Shown here one piece after another: positions 38,071-48,105 of a stretch of 64,000 nt of DNA. Position 1 is the first letter of the stretch. Each line of letters opens with the position of its first letter. Origin of the DNA: Paenibacillus sp. DMB20. GTDB taxonomy: Bacteria; Bacillota; Bacilli; Paenibacillales; Paenibacillaceae. The position numbers and the translations under genes are program-made. The stretch is from positions 1-64,000 of the forward strand of contig NZ_LAZU01000044.1 of assembly GCF_000987955.1 (NCBI RefSeq), read 5' to 3'. A model generated the notes under the pieces. It saw only the letters and a list, made by a program, of their open reading frames with translations. It was not told the DNA's origin and made no database searches.

Positions 38071-39011
38071 TTAGGCGTAAGCTTTGCTGACCCAGTGGCC
38101 TTTTGAAACCTCCACCAATTCGGTGTCCTGCTCGTTGAGAACCACGGTGCCGTCTTCCCCCTTGGCGGCGGAAATCGGACCCTGCATATCGTTTTCCATA
38201 GTCAGGCGTTTCTTGTTCGCTTCGATTTCCGGATCGGGAATCGGAATGGCGGACAGCAGGGTTTTGGTATATGGATGGATCGGGTTGGCATAAAGCTCCT
38301 CGCTGTCCGCCAGCTCCACCATCTTGCCAAGGTACATGACCGCAACGCGGTCGCTGATATGCTTGACCATGGACAAATCGTGCGCGATGAACAGGTAAGT
38401 CAGACCGAGGCGGTTCTGCAGGTCTTTCAGCAGATTGACCACCTGCGCTTGAATCGACACGTCGAGCGCAGAAATCGGCTCGTCGCAGATGATGAATTTC
38501 GGATTCACGGCCAAAGCGCGTGCGATGCCGATCCGCTGGCGCTGGCCTCCGGAGAATTCGTGAGGATAGCGCGTCGCATGGTCGCTGTTCAGGCCGACCA
38601 TGTCGAGCAGCTCCTCCACGCGTTTTTTTCCGTTCGGCACGGCTGCCGGCCAAGCCGTGAATGTCGAGCGCTTCGCCGATAATGTCCGTTACGGTAAAAC
38701 GGGGGTTCAGCGACGCGTATGGATCCTGGAAGATCATCTGCATGTCCCGGCGCATCGCCTTCATTTTTTTTCGGCGACAGCTTGTAAATGTCGGTACCGT
38801 TAAAATGGACGCTGCCGGCGGTAGGCTCATACAGGCGGAGAATCGTGCGCCCCGCAGTCGATTTGCCGCAGCCGGATTCTCCAACCATTCCAAGCGTCTC
38901 GCCTTCGCGGATATTGAAATTGAGATTGTCGACGGCTTTCAAAATTTTGCCGCCGCCGACGTTAAAATACTTTTTCAATCCTTGAACTTCAATGAGGTTA
39001 TTGCTCTTCAT
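38071..39011 (-). CDS. oppF: Oligopeptide ABC transporter ATP-binding protein OppF; two homopolymer frame breaks
   Basis: Cytoplasmic ATPase of an oligopeptide importer. About 312 residues after repair at 38764-38771 and 38623-38629. Walker [19 protein letters not shown]-loop [16 protein letters not shown] signature [16 protein letters not shown], Walker [17 protein letters not shown] and the switch histidine [26 protein letters not shown]. The ATG overlaps the oppD stop (ATGA). C-terminal OppF region has [15 protein letters not shown]. Confidence 0.94.
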
Positions 39012-40003
39012 GATGACTGACCCTCCCGTGCCATCGGATGGAGATTCCAGCAGCGCGCCGTATGCGTGTCGCTGAATTCGGTCGCACCCGGATCGATTCG
39101 CTCGCAGATCCTCATGGCCTCGTCGCAGCGCGCGCAGAACGGGCAACCCGCCGGCGGCTTGATCAGGTCGGGAGGCGTGCCGATAATCGGGATCAGCGGC
39201 TCATCCTTCTTCTGGTCCAGACGCGGCATGGAACGGAGAAGGCCTTTCGTGTAGGGATGCTGCGGGTTTTTAAAGATCTCCCATTTGGTGCCGGTCTCCA
39301 CCACCTCGCCCGCATACATGACGATCACCCGGTCGCACATGCCGGCCACGACGCCCAGGTCATGCGTAATCAGGATAATGGATGTGCCCAGGCGCTCCTG
39401 CATGTCTTTCATGACGTCCATGATTTGCGCCTGGATCGTCACGTCGAGCGCAGTCGTAGGCTCGTCCGCAATAAGCAGGGCGGGACTGCAGGCAAGGGCG
39501 ATGGCAATCATCGCCCGCTGGCGCATGCCGCCGGAAAATTCGTGCGGATATTGATCGAAGCGCTCCTCGGCATTTTTGATGCCGACCAGCTTAAGCATTT
39601 CGATGGCTTGCTTTTTCGCTTCCGCTTTGGACATGCTTTGGTGCTTCACGAGCACCTCCGTGATCTGTTTGCCTATTTTAATCGTCGGATTCAAGGAAGT
39701 CATCGGATCCTGAAAAATCATCCCGATATCCTTTCCGCGGATGCTTTCCATCTGTTTGTTCGTCTTCTTGAGAAGGTCTTGTCCCTGAAAGATGACCTCG
39801 CCCTTTTTAATGATGGAAGGGGGGGACGGGATCAGGCGCATGATCGTCTGGGCGGTAACGCTTTTCCCGCTTCCGGATTCGCCTACGATGGCAACCGTCT
39901 CTCCTTTGCCGACTTCAAAATTAACGCCGCGCACAGCCTTCACTTCTCCGCCGCGCACGTTAAATGAAACGTTAAGGTCCTTCACCTGCAAAATCGGTTC
40001 CAT
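39008..40003 (-). CDS. oppD: Oligopeptide ABC transporter ATP-binding protein OppD
   Basis: Second ATPase of the importer. About 331 residues; Walker [19 protein letters not shown]-loop [13 protein letters not shown], signature [17 protein letters not shown], Walker [17 protein letters not shown]. The C-terminal cysteine cluster [14 protein letters not shown] is the Fe-S-like motif common in OppD/DppD proteins. ATG at 40003 with AGGAGG eight bases upstream; a GTG three codons earlier is inside the ribosome site. No frame break. Confidence 0.95.
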   Translation of the reverse strand: MEPILQVKDLNVSFNVRGGEVKAVRGVNFEVGKGETVAIVGESGSGKSVTAQTIMRLIPSPPSIIKKGEVIFQGQDLLKKTNKQMESIRGKDIGMIFQDPMTSLNPTIKIGKQITEVLVKHQSMSKAEAKKQAIEMLKLVGIKNAEERFDQYPHEFSGGMRQRAMIAIALACSPALLIADEPTTALDVTIQAQIMDVMKDMQERLGTSIILITHDLGVVAGMCDRVIVMYAGEVVETGTKWEIFKNPQHPYTKGLLRSMPRLDQKKDEPLIPIIGTPPDLIKPPAGCPFCARCDEAMRICERIDPGATEFSDTHTARCWNLHPMAREGQSS

Positions 40004-40015
40004 ATTTCCCACCTC

Positions 40016-40966
40016 CTATTTTTTCAATTTCGGATCAAGCGCGTCCCGAAGCCCGTCGCCGAAAATATTGAACGCCAGCATCGTCAAGCTGAGGAACAGA
40101 GCCGGGAACAGCATCCGCCAAGGATAGTACATCCATCCTTGCAAAGCATCGTTGATCATCGAGCCCCAGGATGCGACCGGAGCTTGTACGCCGAGACCGA
40201 GGAAGCTGAGGAACGCTTCCGCGAAAATCGCGTTCGGCACGGACAGGGTCAGCGTAACGATAATCGGACCCAGCGCGTTCGGGATCAGATGGCGGAACAG
40301 CAGCCGGGACGCGCCCGCGCCCATCGAGCGGGAAGCCAGCACGTATTCCCTGTTCTTCAGCTGCATGATCTCGCCCCGGACGATCCAAGACATGTTGATC
40401 CATCCGGTAATGGTAAGCGCCAGAATGATCGTGCCAAGGCTCGGTTCAAAGACGACCAGCAGAAGGATCGTGACCAAAAGATATGGGATGGAGTAAAGAA
40501 TCTCCGCGAATTTGTTCATGAATTCATCGAGGCGGCCGCCGAAAAAGCCCATCACGCCGCCGTAAATGACACCGATCATCAGGTCGATTGCCGCCGCCGC
40601 AAGGCCGACGGTCAAGGAAATCCGGGCGCCCATCCATGTGCGGACGAACACGTCCCGTCCAAGGTCGTCGGTGCCGAACCAATGCTCCGAGGAAGGAGCC
40701 ATATTCGTATTCATCAAATCGTTCGTTTCATAGTCGTATTTAGAGATCATAGGCCCGATAATGGCCATTATGACGATCAGGATCATGACGATCAGGCCGG
40801 TCATGGCGAGTTTGTTTTTGCGCAATCGTTCCCAGGAGTCTCGCCAAGCCGACAGGCTTTCACGCTGTATTACTTCCGACTGCTTCTCGTCTACGCCTAT
40901 TTTCTGGAAATCCTCTGGTCTCAGGTCTTCAGCGGAAGCTTGCATCAATGTATGTTCTGTCGCCAT
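40016..40966 (-). CDS. oppC: Oligopeptide ABC transporter permease OppC
   Basis: Inner-membrane permease. 316 residues; a ~45-residue cytoplasmic N-terminus, six membrane segments, the EAA-type loop EYVLASRSMGAGASRLLFRHLIPNALGPIIV and the conserved end FNIFGDGLRDALDPKLKK. ATG with GGAGGG upstream, directly following oppB. Confidence 0.95.
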   Translation of the reverse strand: MATEHTLMQASAEDLRPEDFQKIGVDEKQSEVIQRESLSAWRDSWERLRKNKLAMTGLIVMILIVIMAIIGPMISKYDYETNDLMNTNMAPSSEHWFGTDDLGRDVFVRTWMGARISLTVGLAAAAIDLMIGVIYGGVMGFFGGRLDEFMNKFAEILYSIPYLLVTILLLVVFEPSLGTIILALTITGWINMSWIVRGEIMQLKNREYVLASRSMGAGASRLLFRHLIPNALGPIIVTLTLSVPNAIFAEAFLSFLGLGVQAPVASWGSMINDALQGWMYYPWRMLFPALFLSLTMLAFNIFGDGLRDALDPKLKK

Positions 40967-40968
40967 GG

Positions 40969-41904
40969 TTAACCCTCCTTCCCGCCGGTAAGCTTAATGC
41001 GCGGATCCACCAGCACATAGGCGATATCCGTTATAAAACGGGCCGTCATCAGCAGGATCCCGTAAAAAATCGTAATCCCCATGATTACGGTGTAATCCCG
41101 GTTCGTAATGCTGTCTACAAACTGTTTGCCGATGCCGCCGATGCCGAAAATCTGCTCGATGACGACAGAGCCGGTAATAATATTGGCCGTCATCGGTCCG
41201 ACATACGTAACCACCGGCAGAATGCCGTTGCGGATGACGTGACGGAACATGATGGCGATCCAGCTCAAACCTTTGGCCTTGGCCGTTTTGATATAATCCG
41301 AATGAAGCACTTCCAGCATGCTGGAGCGGGTCAGCCGGGCGATAAAGGCAATCGGCTGGGCGGACAAAGCCATCACCGGAAGCACATAGTCCAACGGGCC
41401 GTTAAAACCCATGACATTGAAAATGCCTGCCTTTTCAGCCAAAACGTACTGCAGCAAAGATGCGAGCACAAAGCTCGGTACAGCGATGCCCAAAACGGAA
41501 ATGATCATCGCCACGTTGTCGATTAGTTTCCGGTGGTACAAAGCGGCCAGCATGCCGAGCAGCACGCCGACAATGACGGAGACGACGATCGCAATCAGCC
41601 CCAGCTTCAAGGACGGTGCAAACGTATCCGTAATAATGCCCGTAACGCTTTGACCCTGCTGTTTCATGGACAGGCCGAGATCCCCCTGCAAAATATTCCC
41701 CAAGTATTTCGTATACTGCTGAAAAACCGGTTTATCCAAATCATACTGCTCCATCAGCCTGGCCAATATTTCCGGCGAAGGCTTTTTTTTCTCCCATAAA
41801 CGGATCGCCCGGTATGGCTTTCATGAGAAAAAAAAGTGGCTGAAATCAGTATGAACAACGATACAAGCATGTAAAAAAAACTTATTCGCTACATACCTCA
41901 GCAT
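40969..41904 (-). CDS. oppB: Oligopeptide ABC transporter permease OppB; three homopolymer frame breaks
   Basis: Inner-membrane permease. Reconstructed about 310 residues: LRYVANKFFYMLVSLFILIS start, FLMKAIPGDPFMGEKK, ARLMEQYDLDKPVFQQYTKYL, EAA loop DYIKTAKAKGLSWIAIMFRHVIRN, ending LVDPRIKL. Three breaks cluster in the first 120 bases (41873-41880, 41828-41835, 41783-41790), each with eight bases where seven are needed. ATG at 41904 with AGGAGG eight bases upstream. Confidence 0.92.
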
Positions 41905-42029
41905 CCCGCTAACCTCCTGATCGATGTTCTATGCCAAGTCTAGTTTCAAGGTAACGAAAACTAAAACGAATATTCCATTTTATAAAGTCCCACCATAGAA
42001 AACAAGATTTGGAAATGACGTCCCAATAC

Positions 42030-42076
42030 AAAAAATCGGGATATACATGAGGGAAGGCCCCCACATATATACCCCG
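42030..42076 (-). terminator. Intercistronic terminator/attenuator between oppA and oppB
   Basis: Minus-strand stem CGGGGTATATATG paired with CATGTATATCCCG, inner GGGG/CCCT pairing, then ATTTTTTG. A second small hairpin TAATCTT/AAGATTA follows the oppA stop. The arrangement would let oppA be made in excess of the membrane components. Confidence 0.8.
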
Positions 42077-42110
42077 AGTCGTAATCTTCAAAAAAACCGC
42101 TTTTTAAAGA

Positions 42111-43777
42111 TTACTCAACATATGCACGCGTGAAGTCAAGATCCCCTTTGAAATCGATGTTGATGTTCTTCATCCAAGGTTTAACCAGAGAAACGCTGGA
42201 GTAGTAGTAAATCGGCATGACGATTTGATTGTCCTGAACCAGAATTTTCTCCGCCTTTGACATCAGTTCCATGCGCTTAGCGTTGTCGTCCGTAGCGTAA
42301 GCTTCTTCTACAAGCTTGTCGTACTCTTCGTTCTTGAACCCGGTGTCATTGTTGCCGCTGTTCGACGTCCACATATCGATGTAAGTCATCGGGTCGTTAT
42401 AGTCCGCGCCCCAGCCGGAACGAGCCACTTGGTAATCCAGGTTGCTGCGGTTTTTCAGGAACACGCCCCATTCCTGGTTTTGCACTTTTACGCTTACGCC
42501 CAGATTGTTTTTCCACATGTCCGCAATCGCCAATGCGATTTTCTTGTGGTTGTCATCCGAATTGTGGATCAGCGTAACCTCAGGCAGGGTGGTATAGCCT
42601 TTTTCCTTCATGCCCTGCTCCAGAAGTTTCTTCGCTTCGTCCAGGTTCTCTTGGAAGTAGTTGTCCGCAACCTCTTTACGGTATTCGTCCTTTTGACCCT
42701 TAATGCCGGGAGGCACAAAGCCGAATGCCGGCGTCTGTCCGCCCTGCGTAATCTTGTCCACGATCGCTTGACGGTCAATCGCCATGGCAAAGGCCTTACG
42801 GATGTTTACATTGTCAAACGGCTCCTGCGTCGTGTTGAAAATGTAGAAATACGTAGACGAGATGCCTTTAATTTTCAGCTCGTCCGGCATTTCCTTTTTC
42901 ACTGCGGTCAATTGGTCTGTCGGAATGTTGCCCACCGGATGGCCGGCATAGTCGAGCTCGCTGTTGCGGTAACTGGAAAGCTCCGTAGCCGAGCTGTTTA
43001 CGATGCTCATCACGACTTTTTTGAAGCTTGATGGATTGGTTGTCCCAATATTGGTCGTTCTTCGCCAGCTCGATCTTCTGCCCTTTCGTCATGGAAGCAA
43101 TCTTGAACGGGCCGTTTCCGATGAGGGTTTCCGCTTTTGTCGCCCATTTATCGTTATCCTTCGCCGATTGGTGGATAGGATAGAAAGACTGGAAAGACAT
43201 CAGGCTAAGGAAATACGGAGTAGGATTTTCAAGCGTTACTTCAAGCGTATGGTCATCCTTCGCTTTCACGCCCACTTCATTGGCGTCTTTAATCTCGCCC
43301 ATGTTATAAGCCTCAGCGTTTTTGATGTAGTAAAGCTGGTATGCATAAGGCGGAGCCGGCGTAGTTTTAGGATCCAGTACGCGTTTCCAGGCAAATTCGA
43401 AATCTTTGGCCGTAACCGGATCTCCGTTGCTCCACTTCGCGTCCTTGCGAAGCGTGAACACATACTTCAAGCCGTCTTTGGAAATCTCCCATTTCTCGGC
43501 TACCCCGGGTTGCTCTTCGCCGTTCGCGCCTTTGCGCGTCAAGCCCTCGAAAACGGCGTTGATGATCGTGTTCGAGTTGTTGTCCTTCGATTGTCCCGGA
43601 TCCAATGTAGGAGGCTCGGAAGCAAGGTTCATCCGGAAAATTTGCTCTTTAGGCTTATTTCCGTTCCCAGTGGCGCTCTGGTCGTCGTTTTTTGTTGTTG
43701 GATCCGCATCCGGCCAACACGGTACCGACGGCAAGAATCAGCGTCAGAAGCAGCAGAAAACTTTTATGTTTCTTCAT
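42111..43777 (-). CDS. oppA: Oligopeptide-binding lipoprotein OppA; two homopolymer frame breaks
   Basis: Family 5 solute-binding protein that captures peptides outside the cell. About 554 residues after repair at 43688-43693 and 43017-43022. Lipoprotein signal MKKHKSFLLLLTLILAVGTV with lipobox LAGC near residue 23; the SBP_bac_5 signature KYVFTLRKDAKWSNGDPVTAKDFEFAWKRV; DYNDPMTYIDMW and GWGADY near the end. ATG at 43777 with GGGGGA upstream. First gene of the oppABCDF operon, ahead of the attenuator. Confidence 0.94.
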
Positions 43778-43849
43778 CTTGCAATTTTCCCCCTCATAGA
43801 TTTTAGGTATATGCTTACCGATTATACAACCAGTGGTCAAAAAAAAGCC

Positions 43850-43886
43850 ATAAAAAAGCCCCGCAAAAAAAACATCTCTGCGGGGA
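43850..43886 (-). terminator. Terminator of the panE-DUF3397 operon
   Basis: Minus strand CCCCGCA, 13-base loop containing an eight-T run, TGCGGGG, then CTTTTTT. It separates panE-DUF3397 from opp. Confidence 0.85.
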
Positions 43887-43931
43887 TTTAGACACATGAT
43901 TGTAAAAGGTTTTTTTATGTATGCGCTTCCT

Positions 43932-44306
43932 TTACATCACTTTAAATATGTATTGAATTAATCCAATAAATGTAAATAAAATATAACTGATACTCATCGT
44001 GACGAACGCCAGCCGCCAGACGGCCCGCACCAGTCTCTTCCCGTCAACCTGGCCCTTCCACCGGTTTTGGGCCCCGCCGATCAAACCTGCCGTAATTAAT
44101 AGCAGAAGAAGTATAAGATAAAGTCCGAACTTATTCTGGAAAAAATTATTAAAAAGCGCGGACACGGAAATTATAAGAAACAGAGTGGTGACATCCATGG
44201 CCAGCCTGAATGCCTGCTTTCTGTCTTTCTTCCGGAGAGTGACGGTCACGTAAACGAGAATAAACGGGATCACCGGCACTACACTCATCATGATGAGAAC
44301 ACTCAA
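43932..44306 (-). CDS. DUF3397 family membrane protein
   Basis: 124 residues with four hydrophobic segments (about 5-22, 38-53, 61-77, 100-120) and a basic loop RKKDRKQAFRLAMDVTTLFLI, matching the DUF3397 group found beside panE/bshC in Bacillales. Start TTG with GGAGG nine bases upstream; only 15 bases from panE, so likely co-transcribed. No known function. Confidence 0.82.
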   Translation of the reverse strand: MSVLIMMSVVPVIPFILVYVTVTLRKKDRKQAFRLAMDVTTLFLIISVSALFNNFFQNKFGLYLILLLLLITAGLIGGAQNRWKGQVDGKRLVRAVWRLAFVTMSISYILFTFIGLIQYIFKVM

Positions 44307-44321
44307 TTTTGCACGCCTCCT

Positions 44322-45278
44322 TTAACTTCGTATTCCCTCGATCAGCTTCCAAACCAGACGATGCAGCGGTGCGTCGATACCGGCGTTCTCGCCCATTCGG
44401 ACAATGCTGCCGTTTATGGATGCGGCTTCCGTCGGCCTTCCCTCCAGCACATCCTTCAGCATGGAGGACGTGTTAGCCGAAGTAGCCTGGCAAACCCGCA
44501 CAATCTGTTCCCACAAATCGTCTTCCCGCTTAATGCCGCAGGCATCGTACACCGCCGCTCCCTCCTCATAAAGCTCTCTCATCAGAGCGACGCGGTTCTC
44601 CGCGGCCAAAAGCTCGCCGTTGGGGATGCGCCATAAAGCCGTCAAAGGATTAATCACGGCATTCATAAGCAATTTCCGAAAAATCATGACATCCAATTCT
44701 TTCGACAAAAAAGAGTCAAATCCTGCTCTGTTCAATTGTTCGATCAACGCATTTTCGGAACCCTGTCCCTCAGCCCCTGTGCCGTCCTTTGTAACATCGG
44801 CAGCTTGTCCGATCCATGTTGTCCCCCTTCCGGCATGCACTACCCCGGCAGCCCCGCTGCGCTTTGCCCCTTCCGTCGTTACCGCGGCATAAAGAGCCCA
44901 TCCCGGCAGGTGCTGCCGCAGCAGCTCCATATGGCCTGTCCCGTTCTGAAAGCACAGCAGTTTATGGGAATCATCGGCATAAGGAGACAGCAGTTCTGTG
45001 GCAATGGATGCAACCGCGCTTTGCTTTACCATTAGAAATGTATAATCTCCGCCATGCGGACCGCCCGCCTGATGATAATCCCGAACGCATTCCGCACGAA
45101 AAGCGTCCGGCGGAATATAAAGGCTTCCCTCCGGCTCCTCAATGGAAATTCCCCGTTCCTGGAGCAGATTCGCCTGTTCCTTGCTGCGGCACCAGAAGGA
45201 AATGTCGGCTCCGCTTGCGGCGAGCCGCCCGCCGTACAACAATCCAAGCGAACCCGCTCCTATAATATGTATCTTCAT
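44322..45278 (-). CDS. panE: 2-dehydropantoate 2-reductase
   Basis: NADPH reduction of ketopantoate to pantoate (CoA pathway). About 318 residues; Rossmann start KIHIIGAGSLGLLYGGRLAASG, catalytic-lysine region KLLMNAVINPLTALWRIPNG, and ANTSSMLKDVLEGRPTEAASINGSIV. ATG at 45278 with GGGAG upstream; a GTG one codon earlier is possible. Homologues beside the rsfA/bshC genes (ylbQ) are typical of Bacillales. Confidence 0.92.
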   Translation of the reverse strand: MKIHIIGAGSLGLLYGGRLAASGADISFWCRSKEQANLLQERGISIEEPEGSLYIPPDAFRAECVRDYHQAGGPHGGDYTFLMVKQSAVASIATELLSPYADDSHKLLCFQNGTGHMELLRQHLPGWALYAAVTTEGAKRSGAAGVVHAGRGTTWIGQAADVTKDGTGAEGQGSENALIEQLNRAGFDSFLSKELDVMIFRKLLMNAVINPLTALWRIPNGELLAAENRVALMRELYEEGAAVYDACGIKREDDLWEQIVRVCQATSANTSSMLKDVLEGRPTEAASINGSIVRMGENAGIDAPLHRLVWKLIEGIRS

Positions 45279-45347
45279 CACATACTCCCGCCCATCTGAA
45301 TCATCTTGTTTTCTAGTATATATCAGAAAGAAGAAGCGTAATACAAA

Positions 45348-45392
45348 TAACCCGCTCTTTGCATACAGGTATACGCAAAGAGCGGGTTATAG
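45348..45392 (-). terminator. Long hairpin terminator after the rsfA-like gene
   Basis: Near-perfect 17-19 bp stem (AACCCGCTCTTTGC against GCAAAGAGCGGGTT) around a short loop. T-rich sequence follows on the minus strand without a clean run. Confidence 0.75.
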
Positions 45393-45409
45393 GCTAAACT
45401 GCAAATCGG

Positions 45410-46060
45410 CTATTCGATTCGTTCCAAATTTCCGTTGGCGTCCATTTTAAAGCGCGTTTTAAGCTCTTCGTCTTCTTCATTTAAGAAAGCCAGCCGTCTC
45501 GCCCGATCCATGATCTGAATGAGCGCCTTATAATCGTCATTCACCACATGGTAGTCTGTCTTTACTTCGCTAACCTCTTTCAGTAGACGGGCATTTTCGC
45601 TGCGCAGCCTTTCAAGCTCCTCTTCCTTTTCCCGGAGCGTTCTTTCCAGCATTTTATACTGGCGTCCGCTCTCCTGAAGGCCGCCCTTCCATTGGCGGAG
45701 AAAACGGATGACCGCATCGATGGATAACGTCTCTTCGCTTGCCGTCTCTCCCTTGTAGCCGTCCTGCTCCATTTCCGCCTCTGCCAGTCCCGCTACCTTG
45801 GGAACGCTTAAGGACGGCTGCTTTTTGTAATAGCTCCGTTTTTGGCGCTGGGATTTCGCTAGGCTGATCGCCTCCTCGTATTTCTTGCGCACACAGCTGT
45901 TCCAACGGAACCCGCACGCAGCCGATGTCCGGCCGATCCGTTCACCGACTTCTTCAAACGCTGCCAACTGCGTGCTGCCTTCCCGAATATGCCGCAGAGT
46001 CACCTCGGCTAAAATAAGGTCGTCCTCTGCACTCCATGCATCCTGTCTCACTGCTGACAT
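45410..46060 (-). CDS. RsfA-family (Myb/SANT-like) sporulation transcription factor
   Basis: About 216 residues. N-terminal Myb/SANT-like DNA-binding domain (about 5-60): QDAWSAEDDLILAEVTLRHI, GSTQLAAFEEVGERIGRTSAACGFRWNSCVRKKYEEAI. A coiled coil fills about 115-175. B. subtilis RsfA modulates sigma-F-dependent genes in the forespore; the present gene may be rsfA or a paralogue. ATG at 46060 with AGGAGGG nine bases upstream. Immediately downstream is a long hairpin. Confidence 0.87.
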   Translation of the reverse strand: MSAVRQDAWSAEDDLILAEVTLRHIREGSTQLAAFEEVGERIGRTSAACGFRWNSCVRKKYEEAISLAKSQRQKRSYYKKQPSLSVPKVAGLAEAEMEQDGYKGETASEETLSIDAVIRFLRQWKGGLQESGRQYKMLERTLREKEEELERLRSENARLLKEVSEVKTDYHVVNDDYKALIQIMDRARRLAFLNEEDEELKTRFKMDANGNLERIE

Positions 46061-46325
46061 ACCATAAAACCCTCCTAACGACATCCTAAAATAACCGTCT
46101 TCAATACCGTTAAACCGGCTGCTGAATAGGGTATAAAAGCTGCTTAATTCATTCCTATGCCTCTCATAGAGTTCATAGAATCTATTTGATACTAAAATGT
46201 ATTTCCAATTTAATTACAGATCATACGCGGAACCCGGATTTATAACAATTTTGCCTTTTCCAAACCGATTTCAAGTACTTAAATCACATTTCCGCAAAAA
46301 ATCGGGCGGTTTCTTCAGTTAGGCG

Positions 46326-46354
46326 TTTACACGATTTTGCCATGACGTTATAAT
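46326..46354 (+). promoter_or_regulatory. Sigma-A promoter of the DUF2627 gene
   Basis: TTTACA (46326-46331), 17 bases, TATAAT (46349-46354). The rest of 46061-46402 is AT-rich with no gene or structure I can support. Confidence 0.8.
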
Positions 46355-46402
46355 GTACATAGCAATAAGCATTGTCCGTACATATGAGAGGAGGATATGA
46401 TC

Positions 46403-46640
46403 GTGGCACGCATGTTCCGAGTGCTCGGCTTTTTCACGTTAACCATCGGTCTGATGGCGTTTGCCGGAGACTTGGTTGAAATGGCTCTGCTCTTCTTCCT
46501 GCAGACAGCGTTTTTTCGTGATTCTGGGATATTTGAAATTCACGGAGAGAACCTATATTATTCTCTTCTGGGCTTATATGATCGTGACCTTTACAGGTTT
46601 CAGCTATTGGACGATCTTCGAAATGGGCTTGCCACTTTAA
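46403..46640 (+). CDS. DUF2627 family membrane protein; one homopolymer frame break
   Basis: About 78 residues once one T is removed from 46511-46516; the frame then reads FFVILGYLKFTERTYIILFWAYMIVTFTGFSYWTIFEMGLPL, matching DUF2627 (Bacillus YqzF-like). Two to three membrane segments. I prefer the GTG at 46403 (protein starting ARMFRVLGFFT) since AGGAGG is eight bases upstream; an ATG two codons earlier is too close to the site. Function unknown. Confidence 0.82.
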
Positions 46641-46664
46641 CATCCCGGCTTATGAAAAATCACC

Positions 46665-46702
46665 AAAAAAGCGATCAGGCATTGCTGCCGGTCGCTTTTT
46701 TT
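46665..46702 (+). terminator. Terminator of the DUF2627 gene
   Basis: AAAAAAGCGATC, 11-base loop, GGTCGCTTTTTTT. Confidence 0.88.
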
Positions 46703-46758
46703 AATGCGTTTACATTCGGGTCCGTTTTGGATATTACGCCTCTTTAGAGAGACAAGGG

Positions 46759-46788
46759 TTGATATTTGCGCCCTAACCATCATATATT
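46759..46788 (+). promoter_or_regulatory. Possible promoter of the secreted coiled-coil gene
   Basis: TTGATA (46759-46764), 18 bases, TATATT (46783-46788), about 60 bases before the TTG start. Confidence 0.5.
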
Positions 46789-46850
46789 GGTTAAAATGAA
46801 AGGGTCCTCGGATTCCTGACGAACATACCTTTTCAAGGGGGATACCCGTT

Positions 46851-47958
46851 TTGATAGCGTTCAAACTACGTCCGTATCTATCGCTCCTGCTTTGTCTGGT
46901 TCTGCTCACCGTTATCACCGCAGGACATCAGCCGGCATTCGCCGCTCCGGAACCGGCTCCTATCGATTCCGAAGAAGCCCGCCAGCTGCTTCAAGACAGC
47001 CTTTCGATCGTTGAAATCGACCATGAAATCGAGCGGATCGAATTAAGGCAAGCCGAACTCGAAAACACCCAAAGAAAACTGACAGCCAAAAATTTCCGGA
47101 CTTGAAACCGAAATCGAATACCGCCGCCTGCAAGCGGGTGCCGTTTTGAGATCCTATTACATGGGGGAGCGTGAAAATCTATTCACCCTGTTATTATCAG
47201 CCAGCAGTCTGTCCGGTTTTTTCAGAATCATGGAATTTTACGATCTGATCATCCAAAATGACAGAGAGGTTCTAAGCGCCTACGATCAGCAGTATAAAGA
47301 ATTGGTGTCGGCCCAAGCCAATGCTTCCCGTAATGCGGCCCAGCTCGCAGAAGTCAAAGGCAACCTTGTCAATCAGCGGGCACGGGTGGTGGCACTGGAG
47401 AAGCAAGTCAATGGCGCGCTTGCCGCAAGCGGCAAGCCGGAGGCTATGGCACGGCTCATAGAGGAGTTTACCCTATACTGGGAAAACGTAGGGCTTTATG
47501 AAGTCAAACGGCATTTTCAGGCACTGGCGAATGCCATGAATCATCTCCCCGACTTCATTCAGAGCAGCAAAAACATGCTCAAGACGAACGGCAGGGAATA
47601 TACCATCAACATACATGAGGATGATTTAAACGAGTTTCTTCGTTCAGAAGATGAGCTGTTCAATAGCTTTGCCTTTCACTTCAACGACGGCAAAGTATCC
47701 GCCGAGGGCGAAAGCGGCAATCTGTCCCTGCTGATCGAAGGGGAGTATACGATCATTCATGAGCCGGAAAACGCGATTATGTTTCAGGTCGACAAGCTGG
47801 TGTTCAATAGGCTGGAACTCCCTGATACGACCCGTAAAGCTTTGCAGGAGGAATTTGATATGAACTTTTATCCCAAGCAGCTTGTCTCCTTCCTGAAAGC
47901 CACGGAAGTGACCAGCGAGAACAAAAATCTCACGGTTAAGCTTCAGCTTGATATGTAA
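46851..47958 (+). CDS. Secreted coiled-coil protein with PcsB/CwlO-like N-terminal domain, no peptidase domain
   Basis: I cannot name this gene. About 368 residues after removing one base near 47088-47092. Signal peptide about 1-31 ending in AFA, a coiled coil (about 40-90), then YYMGERENLFTLLLSASSLS and FFRIMEFYDLIIQNDREVL, which resemble the coiled-coil/wing region of PcsB and CwlO, hydrolases activated by FtsEX. No NlpC/P60 or CHAP domain follows. Instead the C-terminal ~170 residues (INIHEDDLNEFL, IEGEYTIIHEPENAIMFQVD, NLTVKLQL) look beta-rich, faintly like YpmS/DUF2140. TTG start with AAGGGGG upstream; strong terminator after. Both family resemblances are by eye only. Confidence 0.7.
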
Positions 47959-47961
47959 AAC

Positions 47962-47991
47962 AAAAAAGGTGTCCCGCGGGACACCTTTTTA
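47962..47991 (+). terminator. Terminator of the secreted coiled-coil gene
   Basis: Perfect palindromic hairpin AAAAAGGTGTCCC/GGGACACCTTTTT. Confidence 0.92.
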
Positions 47992-48105
47992 TTATAAAAA
48001 AATCAAAAACAGTATAGCCTCAAAAAAACATCCGTAACCTTGAGTGCACGAAAAATTATTACCAGGGCGCGGTCTGTTTGGATTAACCGGCTTTCCAAGG
48101 CGGCA

